Assembly (NCBI RefSeq): GCF_026151205.1
Contig: NC_087078.1
Span: forward strand, 1,154,175 to 1,218,174
Direction of reading: 5' to 3'
Length of the DNA: 64,000 bases
DNA from: Bolinopsis microptera
Lineage: Eukaryota > Ctenophora > Tentaculata > Lobata > Bolinopsidae
In this document: positions 47,010 to 58,380 of the stretch, piece after piece
Numbering within the stretch: the first letter of the stretch is position 1
How the letters are laid out: every line of letters starts with the position of its first letter
The notes under the pieces: model-generated
Database searches by the model: none
The model's input: the letters and a program-made list of their open reading frames with translations, nothing else
What the model was told of the DNA's origin: nothing
Translations under genes and position numbers: made by a program

Positions 47010-48550
47010 TACAAAGGGGGCCCTTTAATTGAGACCGTTTGGTGGCGATCAAGGGGCCCCTTTTTAGCGGCCCGTACGTGGCCCCGTTTTTGAAACCGTT
47101 TTTTGAACCGTTTTGGGGGGCCGGGTTTTTAAGGGTTATTGGGGCTGGAAAAGGGGAAAATTTCCAGTTTTTGACCCGTTTTTGGTGGCCCGTTCAAAGG
47201 CCGGGTTTTTGGTTTTTCGGGACCCCATCGTGGCTGTAAAGAAGCCCCGGTTTTTAAAAAAAACCCTTGGTGGCCGTATCGGGGCCCTTTAAATGGCCCT
47301 TTGGGGCCCCGGAAAATTTGGGAAATTTAATAAGGGCCGTATGGGGCTTTTATCAAGGCCGGTTTGCGGGGGTAAACGTGAAACCCTACCCGGGCCCGTA
47401 TAAAGCCGTTTAATTTAAAACCGGATGGGGCCTTTTCAAAGGGGCCCCCTAGGGCCGGGGGAGAACCTTTTAAAAAGGGCCGGTTTTGGTGGGCCTATCG
47501 GGCCGTTTAAGGGGGGTCGTGGGGTTTTTTTATTCAATAGAGGGCCGTTTTTGGTGGCTGATCAAGGGCCCTTGCGGGTTTAAACGTGACCGTTCGTGGC
47601 GATAAAAAACCCTTTAATAGAACCGTATGGTGGCCGTATTAAGGGCCTATAGTAGCGTATCGGGGGCCCGTATAGTTTCGGGTTTAAAAAGAACCCAAAG
47701 GTGGCGTTTTAAGGGCCCTATGTGGCTTTTTATCGTGGCCCGTATTTAAAGGGAAATTTTTAGAGACGTTTTGGGGGGGCCCTATCAAGGCCCCTATAGG
47801 GCCCGAAAAGGGTTCTAGGCCGTTTTTTAATGGGGCTTACAAGGCCGGGTTGGCCCGGGTGTTTTGGACGTACGGTGGCGGTTGGGCCGGCTTGGGTCCC
47901 ATTGGGCCCGTTTCCCGGCGTTTTGGGGGTTCGGGGCCGTATCCCCGGTAATTGGGCCTTTTTTTAAAACCCCCTTGGTGGGCCTTTCCAAAGGAAATAT
48001 TGGGGCGTTCCCGGGGCCTTTTCCCGGCTGTTTTATTTTAGGGGTTTGGATGGCCGAACGGCCTTAAATGGGGTGTAAAAAAGGTAATCAATAGAGCCGG
48101 GTTGGGGGCTTTACAAGGGCCCTTGGGGGTGTTGTGACCGGGTTTGTGGTGTAAAAGCCGTTCAAAAAACCGGGTTTGGGCGTTTAAGGATTTTGTGGCG
48201 TTCGGGGCCGTAAACCCCGGCGGGAAAAGGTCAAAAAAATAGGCCCATGGTGGCCGTCAAAGGGCGTTTTTAAGGGCTGTAACCCTGGCCGTATCCCGGC
48301 GTTTAAAGGTTCCCCCCCCTTTTAAATAAAGACCGTTTGTGGCCTTTTCAGGACGTTTTGTGGCTTTAATCGTGGGGTGTAAGAAGCCTTCAAAAAGAGC
48401 CGGATGGTGGCCCATCAAGGCTTAGGGCTTTGGGCCGTAACCTGGCTGTTAGGGTCCCTTAATTGAGACCGTATTGGGGGGGGGCCGTATCAAGGCCGTT
48501 TTGTGGGGGTATGTGGGCGTATTTTGGCGTATAAGGCTGTAATCTGGTTT
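47010..48550 (+). repeat. corrupted continuation of the GGCCGT minisatellite
   Basis: Recognisable pieces such as TTTAATTGAGACCG near 47,025, TTTAATAGAACCGTATGG near 47,612 and AATTGAGACCGTATTGG near 48,460 match the clean units at 46,144-46,395 with frequent substitutions and homopolymer changes. Confidence 0.8.
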
Positions 48551-48899
48551 GAGGGCCCAAAATTTTTTCTCCCCTTTTCCCCCGCAAAACTCTTTGAAAC
48601 GTTTTCAGCTAAATTTTTAAAATTTTCCCTAAATTTAAGCGCCTTTATTAAATTTAAGTAAAGTTAAGAAAAATTTTCAAAGGGGTTTTCAGGACAAAGA
48701 GGGGTCAAATCCCCTCACCCAAATCAATTAATTTCGAATTTTAACATCCCCCTCAAAACCCGGGGAAAAAAATAAAAAATATTTTTTGTTTTAAAAATTT
48801 TTATGAATTTTTAAGGGGGACCCGGGGGATAGAAAAAAGGGGGGAGCCAATTAAAATATGAATTTTTAAAATTTTTCCGGGGCAAAAAAATTTTCAGAT

Positions 48900-51640
48900 C
48901 AAAAAAACGCTTCTAGGTAATTTTTTGATATAAAAATGAAATAACAACCTTTAAATACTGAAATTTGGTTTTTAAACCGGTTTAAAAAGACAAGGACCGG
49001 AAACAAGGAAGTTTGGGTAAGGGCAAAAAAATTTTTGGCTTCCCCCCCAACCTTTGGCAAAAAAAAATTTTAAAAAAGTGTAAAAAATTAAAAAAACCAT
49101 ACAATTTTAAAAGCAAATTAAAAATTCCCCACACGGGAAAACGGGTTTCATTTAAAAGGAAAAATACAATTTCTTTTAAAAAAATTTGGTTTTTCACCTT
49201 TTACACTCGCCAATTTTTTAAATCACGGGAAAAGCCCGGGTCGTGTGCCCCCCCCCCCCCCCCCCCCCAAAAAATTTTTTTTATTTTTTTGAAAAAAATT
49301 TTTTAAAAAGGGAAAACCTTTCTTCTCGCCCCCTCCCTTTTTTGTTTTTGATACTAGGTTTTAAAAAAATTAATTTTAAGGGAAATTCTTTACTTTGCGT
49401 TTTAAAGGTGTATAAAAGTTAATTTCTAAAAAAATCGAAAGGGAAAAAAATGGTTTTTATGTTACGGAAACTCCGGGAAAAATGGGGCCCCAAAGCCTTA
49501 TCCGGGAAAGGGTTTAAAAACCCGGGGACGTCTTCGAACTCGAAAATTCCCATCGTGTGGGTTCTATCGTTTCCCCCCCATATATCCCCTTACATAATTT
49601 ACACGTTAAATTTTATATAACACCTTTTTGGGGTTTGCGTCGTTTTTTTGTTGTGATGAGTGGACAAAATGAAAACATTTGGTATGGGCCCGGGGGGGTG
49701 GTTTTTTCGTGTGGTGTGATTAACATAAGATCACTGAGAAATTTCTTACCTTTGGGGTGAATAGATATTTGCCGGTAAGTTTGTGAGGGGGGCAAATTTT
49801 AGTTTTCTTTTTTTGGAAAATGGCCCCGTTGATGATTGGGTTTGAGGGGCATGTTTCGTGGTCGGACTTGTAAGTTTATGATGAAGGGTTTTGACGGTTG
49901 TAGGTGGAGAAAGGGTAAGTCGTCTGTTTTTTTTACTCGGGGGTCTTGGTAACCCTTTGTTGACCAAAAGTTTGTCAACTTCTTCCCTTTCCCTTTTTAA
50001 AACTCTGGGGTTGTGGCAAAAAGCACCGTTTTGTAGAAGTTCTTGATGGTTTCCCACTTTTGTTTTCCCCCCTTGTGGGGCTGTTGGCGTGCATGGGTTT
50101 TTTCTTTTTCTGGGTTCTTTCTGTTTAAAATTTTTGGGGGTATGTTCCCTGGGTTCCCTCGATCTTTATCTGGGTGTCGAAAGGGAAAGGGGTTAAATCC
50201 CGGCTTTCCGGTAGTCAATTTCCCATTTGGGGCAACTGGGCCCGGGTCCCGTTTGAGATGGGGCTCCACTATCCCCACCCCAAAAAAGAAGCTTTTGAGG
50301 GAAATGGGGTCCCTCTCAACGGGGCCAGCCAGTTTCTCAATGGGAAATTGGCTACCGGAAAAAACCGTCAGGTTTTCACCCCATTTCCCCGACACCCAGA
50401 AAAGATCGACGAAAAGGAACCCCTACACCCCAAATTCTACAAAAAAAGAAGCAAAAAAGAAAATCACACTGCCGCCAACACCACCAAATGAGGGAACAAA
50501 GTACAAAAACCTCAAGAACTTCAAAAAAACGCTGCTTTTTGTCCCTCAACACCAAAAGTATAAAGAAGAGTCCAAAAAGATATTTGAAAAACTTTTTGGT
50601 TCAACAAAATTTCCAAACCCACGACGTATAACCCCAAAAAAGGAAAGACTTCCCCCCTCCCCCCTCCCACCCCGTCATAACCCTTCATCATCAAAATCAA
50701 GGGTTTCCCCACCACGTAAAAATGGCATCTACCTTCATCAACGACCATTTTTCCAAAGGGGGAAAACCCCTCAATTTGCCTCCCCCAAAACAACTTAAAC
50801 CGGGCAAATTTTTATTCACACCAGGTTTAAAAAACCTCAGAGATCCCAATTTTCTTTAAAGCCCCCACGACAAACCACACTGCCCCAACAAACCGTATCA
50901 TTGTCCCCCTCATCACAAAAAAAATTTACGACTGCAAACCCAAAATGTTCATATACAAAGTACGTGGAAATTATGTCCCGATATATATGGGGGAACCCAG
51001 TAGAAAGCACCCGATGGATTTTCAGAGCATCGGGCAGTCCCAAAAGGCCTTTAACCCCATCCTGATAAAGCTTTGGCCCGCTCAAATTTTTCAGAGTTTC
51101 ACGATAACATAGAACCAAAATATTTTCCCTTTGGGTATTTTAGAAATTAACTTTTTGCCCCCCATTAAACGCAAAGTGACAAAACTTTTCCCCCATTTTT
51201 TATTTAAACCTAAGGGAACAATAAAAAAGAAGAGTTTCGAGAAGCTTAAGGGTTTTTTTTTAAACATATTTAAAGCAAATTTAAACAAAAAAGGGACCAC
51301 CCCCGGCCCGTTCATTTGATATTATGTACTTGGCCCAGTTTTAAAGTGTTTACATCACTATTTTCAATGTAATGTATTAAAACCCTTTGATGGAACCCGT
51401 TTTCCCGTGGTTAATTTTAAATTTTTGCTTTTAACTATATAAAAGCTTTTTTTAATAAAAATTTTTAACAAAATTTTGCCGAAGTTTGCGTTGCGCCGAA
51501 AATTTTTCCCTTTTCCCCCCTAACTTCCTTTTTCACTTTTCCCTTTTCTCTTTTTAAAAAGGATTAATTTTCCAGTATCCGTATTTTCAATCCTTTAGAC
51601 TAAAAACCCGCGAACACTCCGTTTTTTTTGGAAAAAAACT
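48900..51640. repeat. about 2.7 kb imperfect palindrome
   Basis: The two halves are diverged reverse complements around a centre near 50,275. Anchors: CACGGGAAAACGGGTTT at 49,132 against AACCCGTTTTCCCGTG at 51,394; TTAATTTCTA near 49,420 against TAGAAATTAA at 51,141; also the rare hexamer context of CATCATCAACGG near 49,830 against CTTCATCAACGACC near 50,730. Arms are about 1.35 kb. Differences are mostly homopolymer-type. Confidence 0.75.
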
Positions 51641-52439
51641 ACATGGGGAAAGTGCCAACATTTTTGGGGGAAAAAAAATTTTTCAAACAACTTAATAGCA
51701 AATTTCAAAGGGGCAAAACAAAACATGATACAGATTTTATACTTTTTTGGAAAACACTGCTTGATAAATTAAATAATAGGAAAAAAAACCCCCCTCCTAA
51801 TTTCAAAAAAGTACTTAACCCTTTTGGGAGTACTTTTAAATTTTAAAAAAAGGGTCCCTTAATAATTACCTAAGGCCCCTGTCTTTGAGTTTGAGGATTT
51901 TGGTAAACCCCCCCAAAAAAAGGTTTTTTTTGATAGTGGGTTAAATTTTTAAACTATTAACCCATTAGGGGCCCCCGGGGGTTTTTTGAAAACCCCTTTT
52001 CAGACGAAAAAACCAAAATTTCTAAACGTATAAAAGAAACTATACTACATACCTTTAAAATTTTTGGGGTTCAATTTTATGTAGCCCAAAAAAATTTTGA
52101 GCATTGCTATAGATTTTGTTTTTGGGGGTTTTGAATTTGGGGGTTTTGTTTAAAAAGGTTGGGGTTTTGAAAAAACACCCTTATTCCCTAATGGGGGAAC
52201 TTTCACGTTTTGAAGTTTTTGAAAATTTAAACCAGTAACCATTCCCCCCCATATGCACCGGTCAAAAAGAAATCTATTGTTTGTTAGGCACTAAAAGTTT
52301 CAAATGTCACTTTTTTGTGAATTATTTTTCGGGAAAATTTTTCTTTTTATCATCCTTTGGGGGTTTAAATATAGTAAAATTAAAACATCTAAAAATTAAA
52401 GATTCCAAAAATTTTGGGTTTTAAAAGGGCCCCCGGAAT

Positions 52440-54600
52440 TTTGAAAAGGGTTTTCAAAAGGGAAATTTTTGGGAAATTTGTCCATTTTTACCCCAACCTT
52501 TTATTTTAAAGGGGGGGTGTCCAAAAAAACCCTTTTTAACTCATTTTTTGAAGTTGCTCTAAACCAAATCATGCCCTAAAAATTTTTTTGGCCCCAATAG
52601 CAATAGGCCCATTGGTTTTTGGGAAAAGAGGAAAATTTTGTCACCTTTTTAAGAAAATTTAAAGGGGCGAAAATTTTTTACGAAATTTTGGTTTGAAGGG
52701 AAAAATTTTTATATGACCAAAGTAGGAAAGCCCAAATTAAGGGGAGTTGATGTTTTAAAATTTCACAAAAATTTTTACAAATTTGTAAATGATAAAAAAC
52801 AATGGGTATAAAAAATAGCCTTTATAATTTAAAATCTTTTTAATAAACAGATGTGCAAAGGGAAAATGTCTTGGGCCCCATTTTGAAGATCTATATTCTA
52901 TACCTCTATTAGAAAATTTAACATTCTTTAAATTTAAAAAATTTTAGGTTAAAAATTTGGGCCCAAAATCACCAAAAGTGACAAAATTTTTCTTTCCCTG
53001 CCCCAACATTTTCAAGATTTGTGGTTAAAATTGGCCCCTAGGGGCTTTTTTACGGGGTTTTTTAAAGTATTAATCGACCAAACACAAAAATATCTTTTAA
53101 TCTTGGGTTTACCTAAAATCTTAAAATAACGGGTGTGACAAAATAAACAGTCTTGGGCCCCTAATTTTTTTAAGATCTATATCCTAAATTTAATTTGAAT
53201 AGGTCCAAAAATATAGAGCTTTTGTTTTTAAAAATTTAGGTTAAATTTGTCCAGTCACATAAAAATGTGACCAAAATTTAAATTTTAGGGCCCCCCCAAA
53301 TTTTTAAAATAGGGTAAAAAATTAGCAAGGCTGCTTTTATCACCTTTAAATCAACCAAACTTCAAAAAAAAATTGGTTTTAAAGTGATGGAATTTCCTTA
53401 AATCTTAAAAAAAAAGGGGGTGACAAAGTAAACCAAAGTCGGGGGCCCCATTTTGGGGAAAACCCATTTCCCCCATTAGAACAACATTCCTTTTAGAACG
53501 ACTGGAAAAAAATTGTCCAGAACATAGAGCTTCCCAAATTTTTTAAAAATTTTGATTTAAATTTTTCCAAAGACCCTTTAAAAATTTACAAAAATTTAAA
53601 TTTCCCTGCCCCAACAGTATCAAAATTTTAAGATAGTGTGGGTTAAAAAAGGCCCTAGGGTTTTTTTACAGGTATTTAAAGTATTAAAGCCATCCAAACT
53701 AAAAAAAAATATCTTTAATCTGAGAAAGGGTTACCCAACTCTTTATAAAAAACTGAAGTGACAAAGTAAACTTGTCTTTCCCCCTATTTGGAAAAAATTT
53801 TTCCTCTTTTGAATACTATTAACCCTTTTTCATCAAAAAAAAAATTTTGATAAACTAAATTTTTTTTGCCCCCCCAAAGGGGCTAAAAAAGTTTATAATA
53901 ATTTGTTTTGACGAAATTACCCCATTTTTGACCCTTAGCGGTAGTTTTTAAATTTTGACACTGTTAACAATTTTTACCACCTGATAATGATTTGTGGGAC
54001 GGGGCATGGTACTATCAGGTTGTTTTAACCATTTGTAAATAAAATAAGGGGTTTTAAGCGGGGGATTTCAAATTTTGGGTTTAATTTTTACCCCCATTTT
54101 AGAAATCATCAAGATTATGTGACAAAATAAACTTGGTTGTGCCTTCCGTGTTTTAATTTCCCTTTCGCTATATGATATGATAAAAATTTTCCCCGCCCTT
54201 CCAGGCTTCAAAAAAACTTTCACTTTCCCAGCATTGGTTTTTGGGGCCCCCAAAAATTCACACATATTTTTTTAATGTTTTCAGAGTTAAAACCCGGGGA
54301 AAGCACCATCAAAAGAAAAAAGTCGTCAAATAGTAAAGGTTTAAAGGCATATGTACCCCCAATCAACTGGACCCTCAAAAATTTGGTCCAAAAAAAAGGG
54401 AGCAAAGGGGGCCCCTATTTCCCCGTCCCTTTTTATAGGTGGCAATGTAACCCCTTTCCGGCCGGCCGTATTTTAACCAATTTTCTTATCACCTGATTAA
54501 GATAACGTTATGTACAAAGTTAGCCTGAGGGGAGAGATTTTCCTAACCAACAAGGGTTTTTTTAAAATTTTTAGTGGGACAAAATCAACTAACTACCTTT
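52440..54600. repeat. degenerate tandem repeat of about 285-360 bp
   Basis: The marker GACAAARTAAAC recurs near 53,138, 53,423, 53,759 and 54,120, usually followed by a TGGGCCCC-like or CCCC stretch and preceded by an AATCTT...CTTA block. Units are strongly corrupted, so the unit length is approximate. Confidence 0.55.
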
Positions 54601-57543
54601 AATAGGGTCAATTTTTTTTTAACCCAATATTTTCAAACCCAAATGAACGTGTCCCTAAACTTTCCCAGCAAATTTTACTAAGGGTTTAATTTGGGCCCCT
54701 AAGGGAAATTCCCGTAACGGGAACCAAAATTCGGAAAACCCTTTTTTAAAACACAAAAAAAGACCAATTTTTTAAAAATTTTTTAGTTTTTAAATTTATT
54801 TAAAGATGTTATACTGTTGAGACTGGTTTAAATAAGAAATTTTTTCAATCCCGGAATCCGCCTCCCCTCCCTCCTTAAAAAACCTTTTAAATTTTTGAAA
54901 ATATCAACCCCATCCGCCAAAAGGGAAAAAAATTTGGGAAAAAGGGAAAAAAATTTTGAAAATTTGCACAACCCGGGAGAAAAACCGCCTACAAAGCTTC
55001 CAAGAGCCCAGAAACAGACCACATTGATGTATATCCCCGAAAAAGACAACCCGGTCCCGCCCTTTTTTAGTGACCCAAAAAACATCCCGTCAAAACTACG
55101 AGACTGAAGTTAAGGGGGGATAGGGGCCCTTTTGGAAAAAGGGAGATGGAAACTTTATTGTTCTCCACACTTCCCAAACCCACCATTTTCGTACCCTGGG
55201 TTGGTAAAAGTCACATTCGGGAAAAAAAATTTTTCCCAAATTAAAGGCCCAAAATGCAGGAAAACAGGGGGGCTGTGCTTTTTTTCATTTGTGCGGATTT
55301 CTTGTTTAGAGGAAAAAAACATGGAGAAGGGTTTGGAAAGGTTTTGGAAGGGGAACCAACTTCCACCGGGTTCATTTGGGGAGGACTGTCAACCGGGGGG
55401 TAACAGAGAACACAGTTGAGAGCCCTTTAAAGGGCCCTTCAGAAATCAGTCATACAAAGAAACAAGGTAGTGGAACCCGATCAAGTGTTGGATAAGGTTT
55501 CAAAAAAACCGTTTTTCCCGCCTATCCTTAAATTTTTGTTAAACGGGCTAAAGAAGAGTTTCCCAAATTTTTGAGTACGAACCGGTTAAGGATGAGGAAC
55601 TGTAAACTATCAAATTTTAAGAGGGCTTTTCCCCAAATTTCCGCCCAAAAAATCAGATTTTTTTAAAAAGGAAAACCCCCATAAAAATTGGCCCGTTTTA
55701 CGGAGTTTGTTTTCCTGATCAAAACTATTTTTTTCTCGTTTATTTAAATTGCCCTTTTTTCGCTGCCCGTAATAAAACCACTGATACGATGGGCCGAGCA
55801 TAAGGAGAAGTAATTTTTACCGACCAAAATTTCCCAAAAAACAGGGAAAATTTGTTTAAAAAGTTTAGGACTTAAACTACTTTTTCCCGGTTTGGGGGGC
55901 AGAAAATGTAAAACCCGGGGTTTTCCCCTCGTTGAGGAAACTTTTGAAAAAAACCCTTAACGAGTAAGAAATACCAAAATCTGGTTAAAAATCCCAAAAT
56001 TCTCATGAGAAAAACCCCGGAACATTTTTTAGCCATATGGGCCCGAAAAAAGAAAACGTGTCATAAATCCAAGTGTAGTTTTGGGAAAAGTATTGGGGGA
56101 TGTCAAACCCAAAAAAACTTTAAAGGAAAGGGGGGCCCCCCCCTTTTGAGCCTAAAAAAGGGAAAAATCGGGAAAAAAATACAGGGGGTTTTAAAAAGCT
56201 CCTTTGTCATTGCGTTTTTGGGGTTCTAAATTTAACCCACAACAAAATGATGTGTTTAATTTTAAATGAAATCGGGGGTGGATCAACGGACCCGCGGGGG
56301 GGGGGAAAGGCCTTTCTATTGTGTGGCAAGATAATACAACTAAACAATCGATAATAACAATAAAGGATTTTTATTTAAGTTACCCGGGGAAAAGGGGAAA
56401 AATTGCACATTACAAGTTTCATTAAAGAAAAGCTAGGGTTAATATAAACGATAAGCCCCTAGTGATTAAAGAACCCACTCCCGCCCCAAAATACGGGTTT
56501 TTATTACGAGAGTTTTGTGTAGTGTTTTTCTTGTGGGGATAACCGGGTTTTTAAAGCCAATATTTTAAAAGATAACTCAGTTTTACTGAGTTGGTTTTCT
56601 TTGTTTTTTTGATGAATTCAGACAGTAATGCCATAACTACAAATAAAATGTGGAGTGCACTGATTAACAAGTTTAAAAGATTTATCAGCAATAAGAAGGG
56701 GGTGAAAGCAAGTTTATTATGTTCAAAGGCCCTTGGGGAGTTATTTAGCACAGGGGCCCTTTTAATCGTACCCAATGTTTTTTCTGTAATTAGCACCTCA
56801 TCAGAAATACTACTTTTTCTAGGAACTTTAGAAATACGTCTGATTTTTCGTATTTTCTGTTTTTAGAGATGAAAAATTTGTAATTTTAGGTTTTTCTTAA
56901 AAAAGGGTATTTCAGATATTTTTTACCCAAAACAATTTCCAGGCACTTTATAACGGACATTACCCCGTAAAAATTTTGTTTAATTTAATTTCAATGTTAC
57001 TTTGGTAAAATGGGGATTTAAAAGGAAAAATTTTAAAAAGATTTTGGGGACGGAAAAAATAAATTTAAATTTTTTTGATTAGGTATAAATTACTTTATAT
57101 ACCTGGAGTGTATTGTCACTTTGTTTTAAGGACATGTTATTAAGGGGATGTGGTTTAAAACTGATGTAAGATTTAGTGTGAACAGGTTTGGGGTAGTTTC
57201 TGCTCAGTGGCCAAACGGGAATTTGTACTGCACAGAGGGTTTGGGGGACAGTGAGGGGGGCCCCCGCCCGCCCCCTTTATTTTAAAGTTATCCCCGGCAC
57301 GTGTTTAATTTTCTGTTTTTATATTCCCCCTTTTGGGTAAACAATTTGACGAAACAAACCCCACATGTTACGTTTGTTAAATAAACCGAGTATCTTTGCT
57401 CGGATCAAAATGGCCTTAGATTTATATTTTCGTGTAATTTAAAGGTTTGGGGGGTTTTAAAATTCTATTTTTCTGAAAACGTTTTTACACAAGCCTTTAA
57501 GGGGTTGAATTAACTAATTGGCGATTTTTGGGGGAAATTTTTA

Positions 57544-57619
57544 CCCAGCCCGGGATTCGAACTTTCCCAACCCCCGGGTTAAAGGGCCCGGCTATCAATT
57601 AACCAATAACGCCACTGGG
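57544..57619 (-). tRNA. tRNA-like sequence, probably corrupted or SINE head
   Basis: On the minus strand: acceptor 5' strand CCCAG pairs with 3' CTGGG; a box A-like TGGCGTTATTGG; a GC-rich stem around a TTTAA loop where the anticodon stem should be; and a box B-like AGTTCGAATCC. The arms are imperfect, perhaps because the region has base errors, so no isotype is assigned. Confidence 0.35.
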
Positions 57620-58289
57620 GGCTTAAATAATATTTAGGCTTGGCAAATTTTGACTTGCCGAAAAAATTTCCCCCCCCTAACTTAAAGTATTAAACAAACA
57701 TCTAAATTTTTGAACCTTGGATCCTTTTTTATTATTGCAGATATTCAGGTTTTGGACAAAATGTTTATTTTTTTACAGGGTAGGGAATTTGGCCAGAAAG
57801 AACCCTAGTAAACAAATGTTTTTAAATTTGTCATTTGTGGTTTTGGGAAAAAAAAAAAATTACCCCAAATAAAGAAGAATGAAAAATTTTTAAAAACGGG
57901 ACTTTGTTTTGCCAAAACCTTTGGCTTTTTAGTAATTTTTTTTTACCAATTTAGCCCAAAAAAGTATTAGTAAGGGTCTTTTTTGACGTAATTTAAATTA
58001 CAGAACAAAAAAACTTGATTTTTGGGAAAACCCAAAAAATTGTCCGGAACCCCTAGCCATGCCCAAAACCGATAAAACTAAAAAAAATTAAATCCCCAAC
58101 CCCTTAAATTTTGGATTAAAAAACGTTTAAGACGAAAACTCAAAGGGGTTTCGCAAGTCCCCAAACTCCCAAAAGCAAACAGAACGGGCAAAAAATTGGT
58201 TTTCCCCCCATATGGCCCCGGGGGGTTTATCACGGGCTATTATTCCATATTGGGGGTTTTTTAATTTAAAAACTTGGTGGGGTTTTCCG

Positions 58290-58380
58290 AACGCCGCCGA
58301 GTTGGTTTGAAACACGCTGGTTTGAAATTTTACGAGTACGTTAACGTTTTCACCCGTTTAAATCAAAACCCCCAAAAAAC
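58290..58380 (+). repeat. corrupted copy of the repeat at about 3,497-3,575
   Basis: GCCGCCGAGTTGG, ATTTTACGAGTA and CACCCGTT occur in the same order and spacing as GCGCGCCGAGTTGG, ATTTTACGAGTA and CACCCGTT at 3,500-3,555. Confidence 0.5.

Noticed and set aside
50043-50798. 251-codon frame in the corrupted block
   Set aside because: It crosses the centre of an imperfect palindrome made of error-laden sequence, and its two halves are reverse complements of each other; composition is homopolymer-driven (Lys, Pro, Phe).
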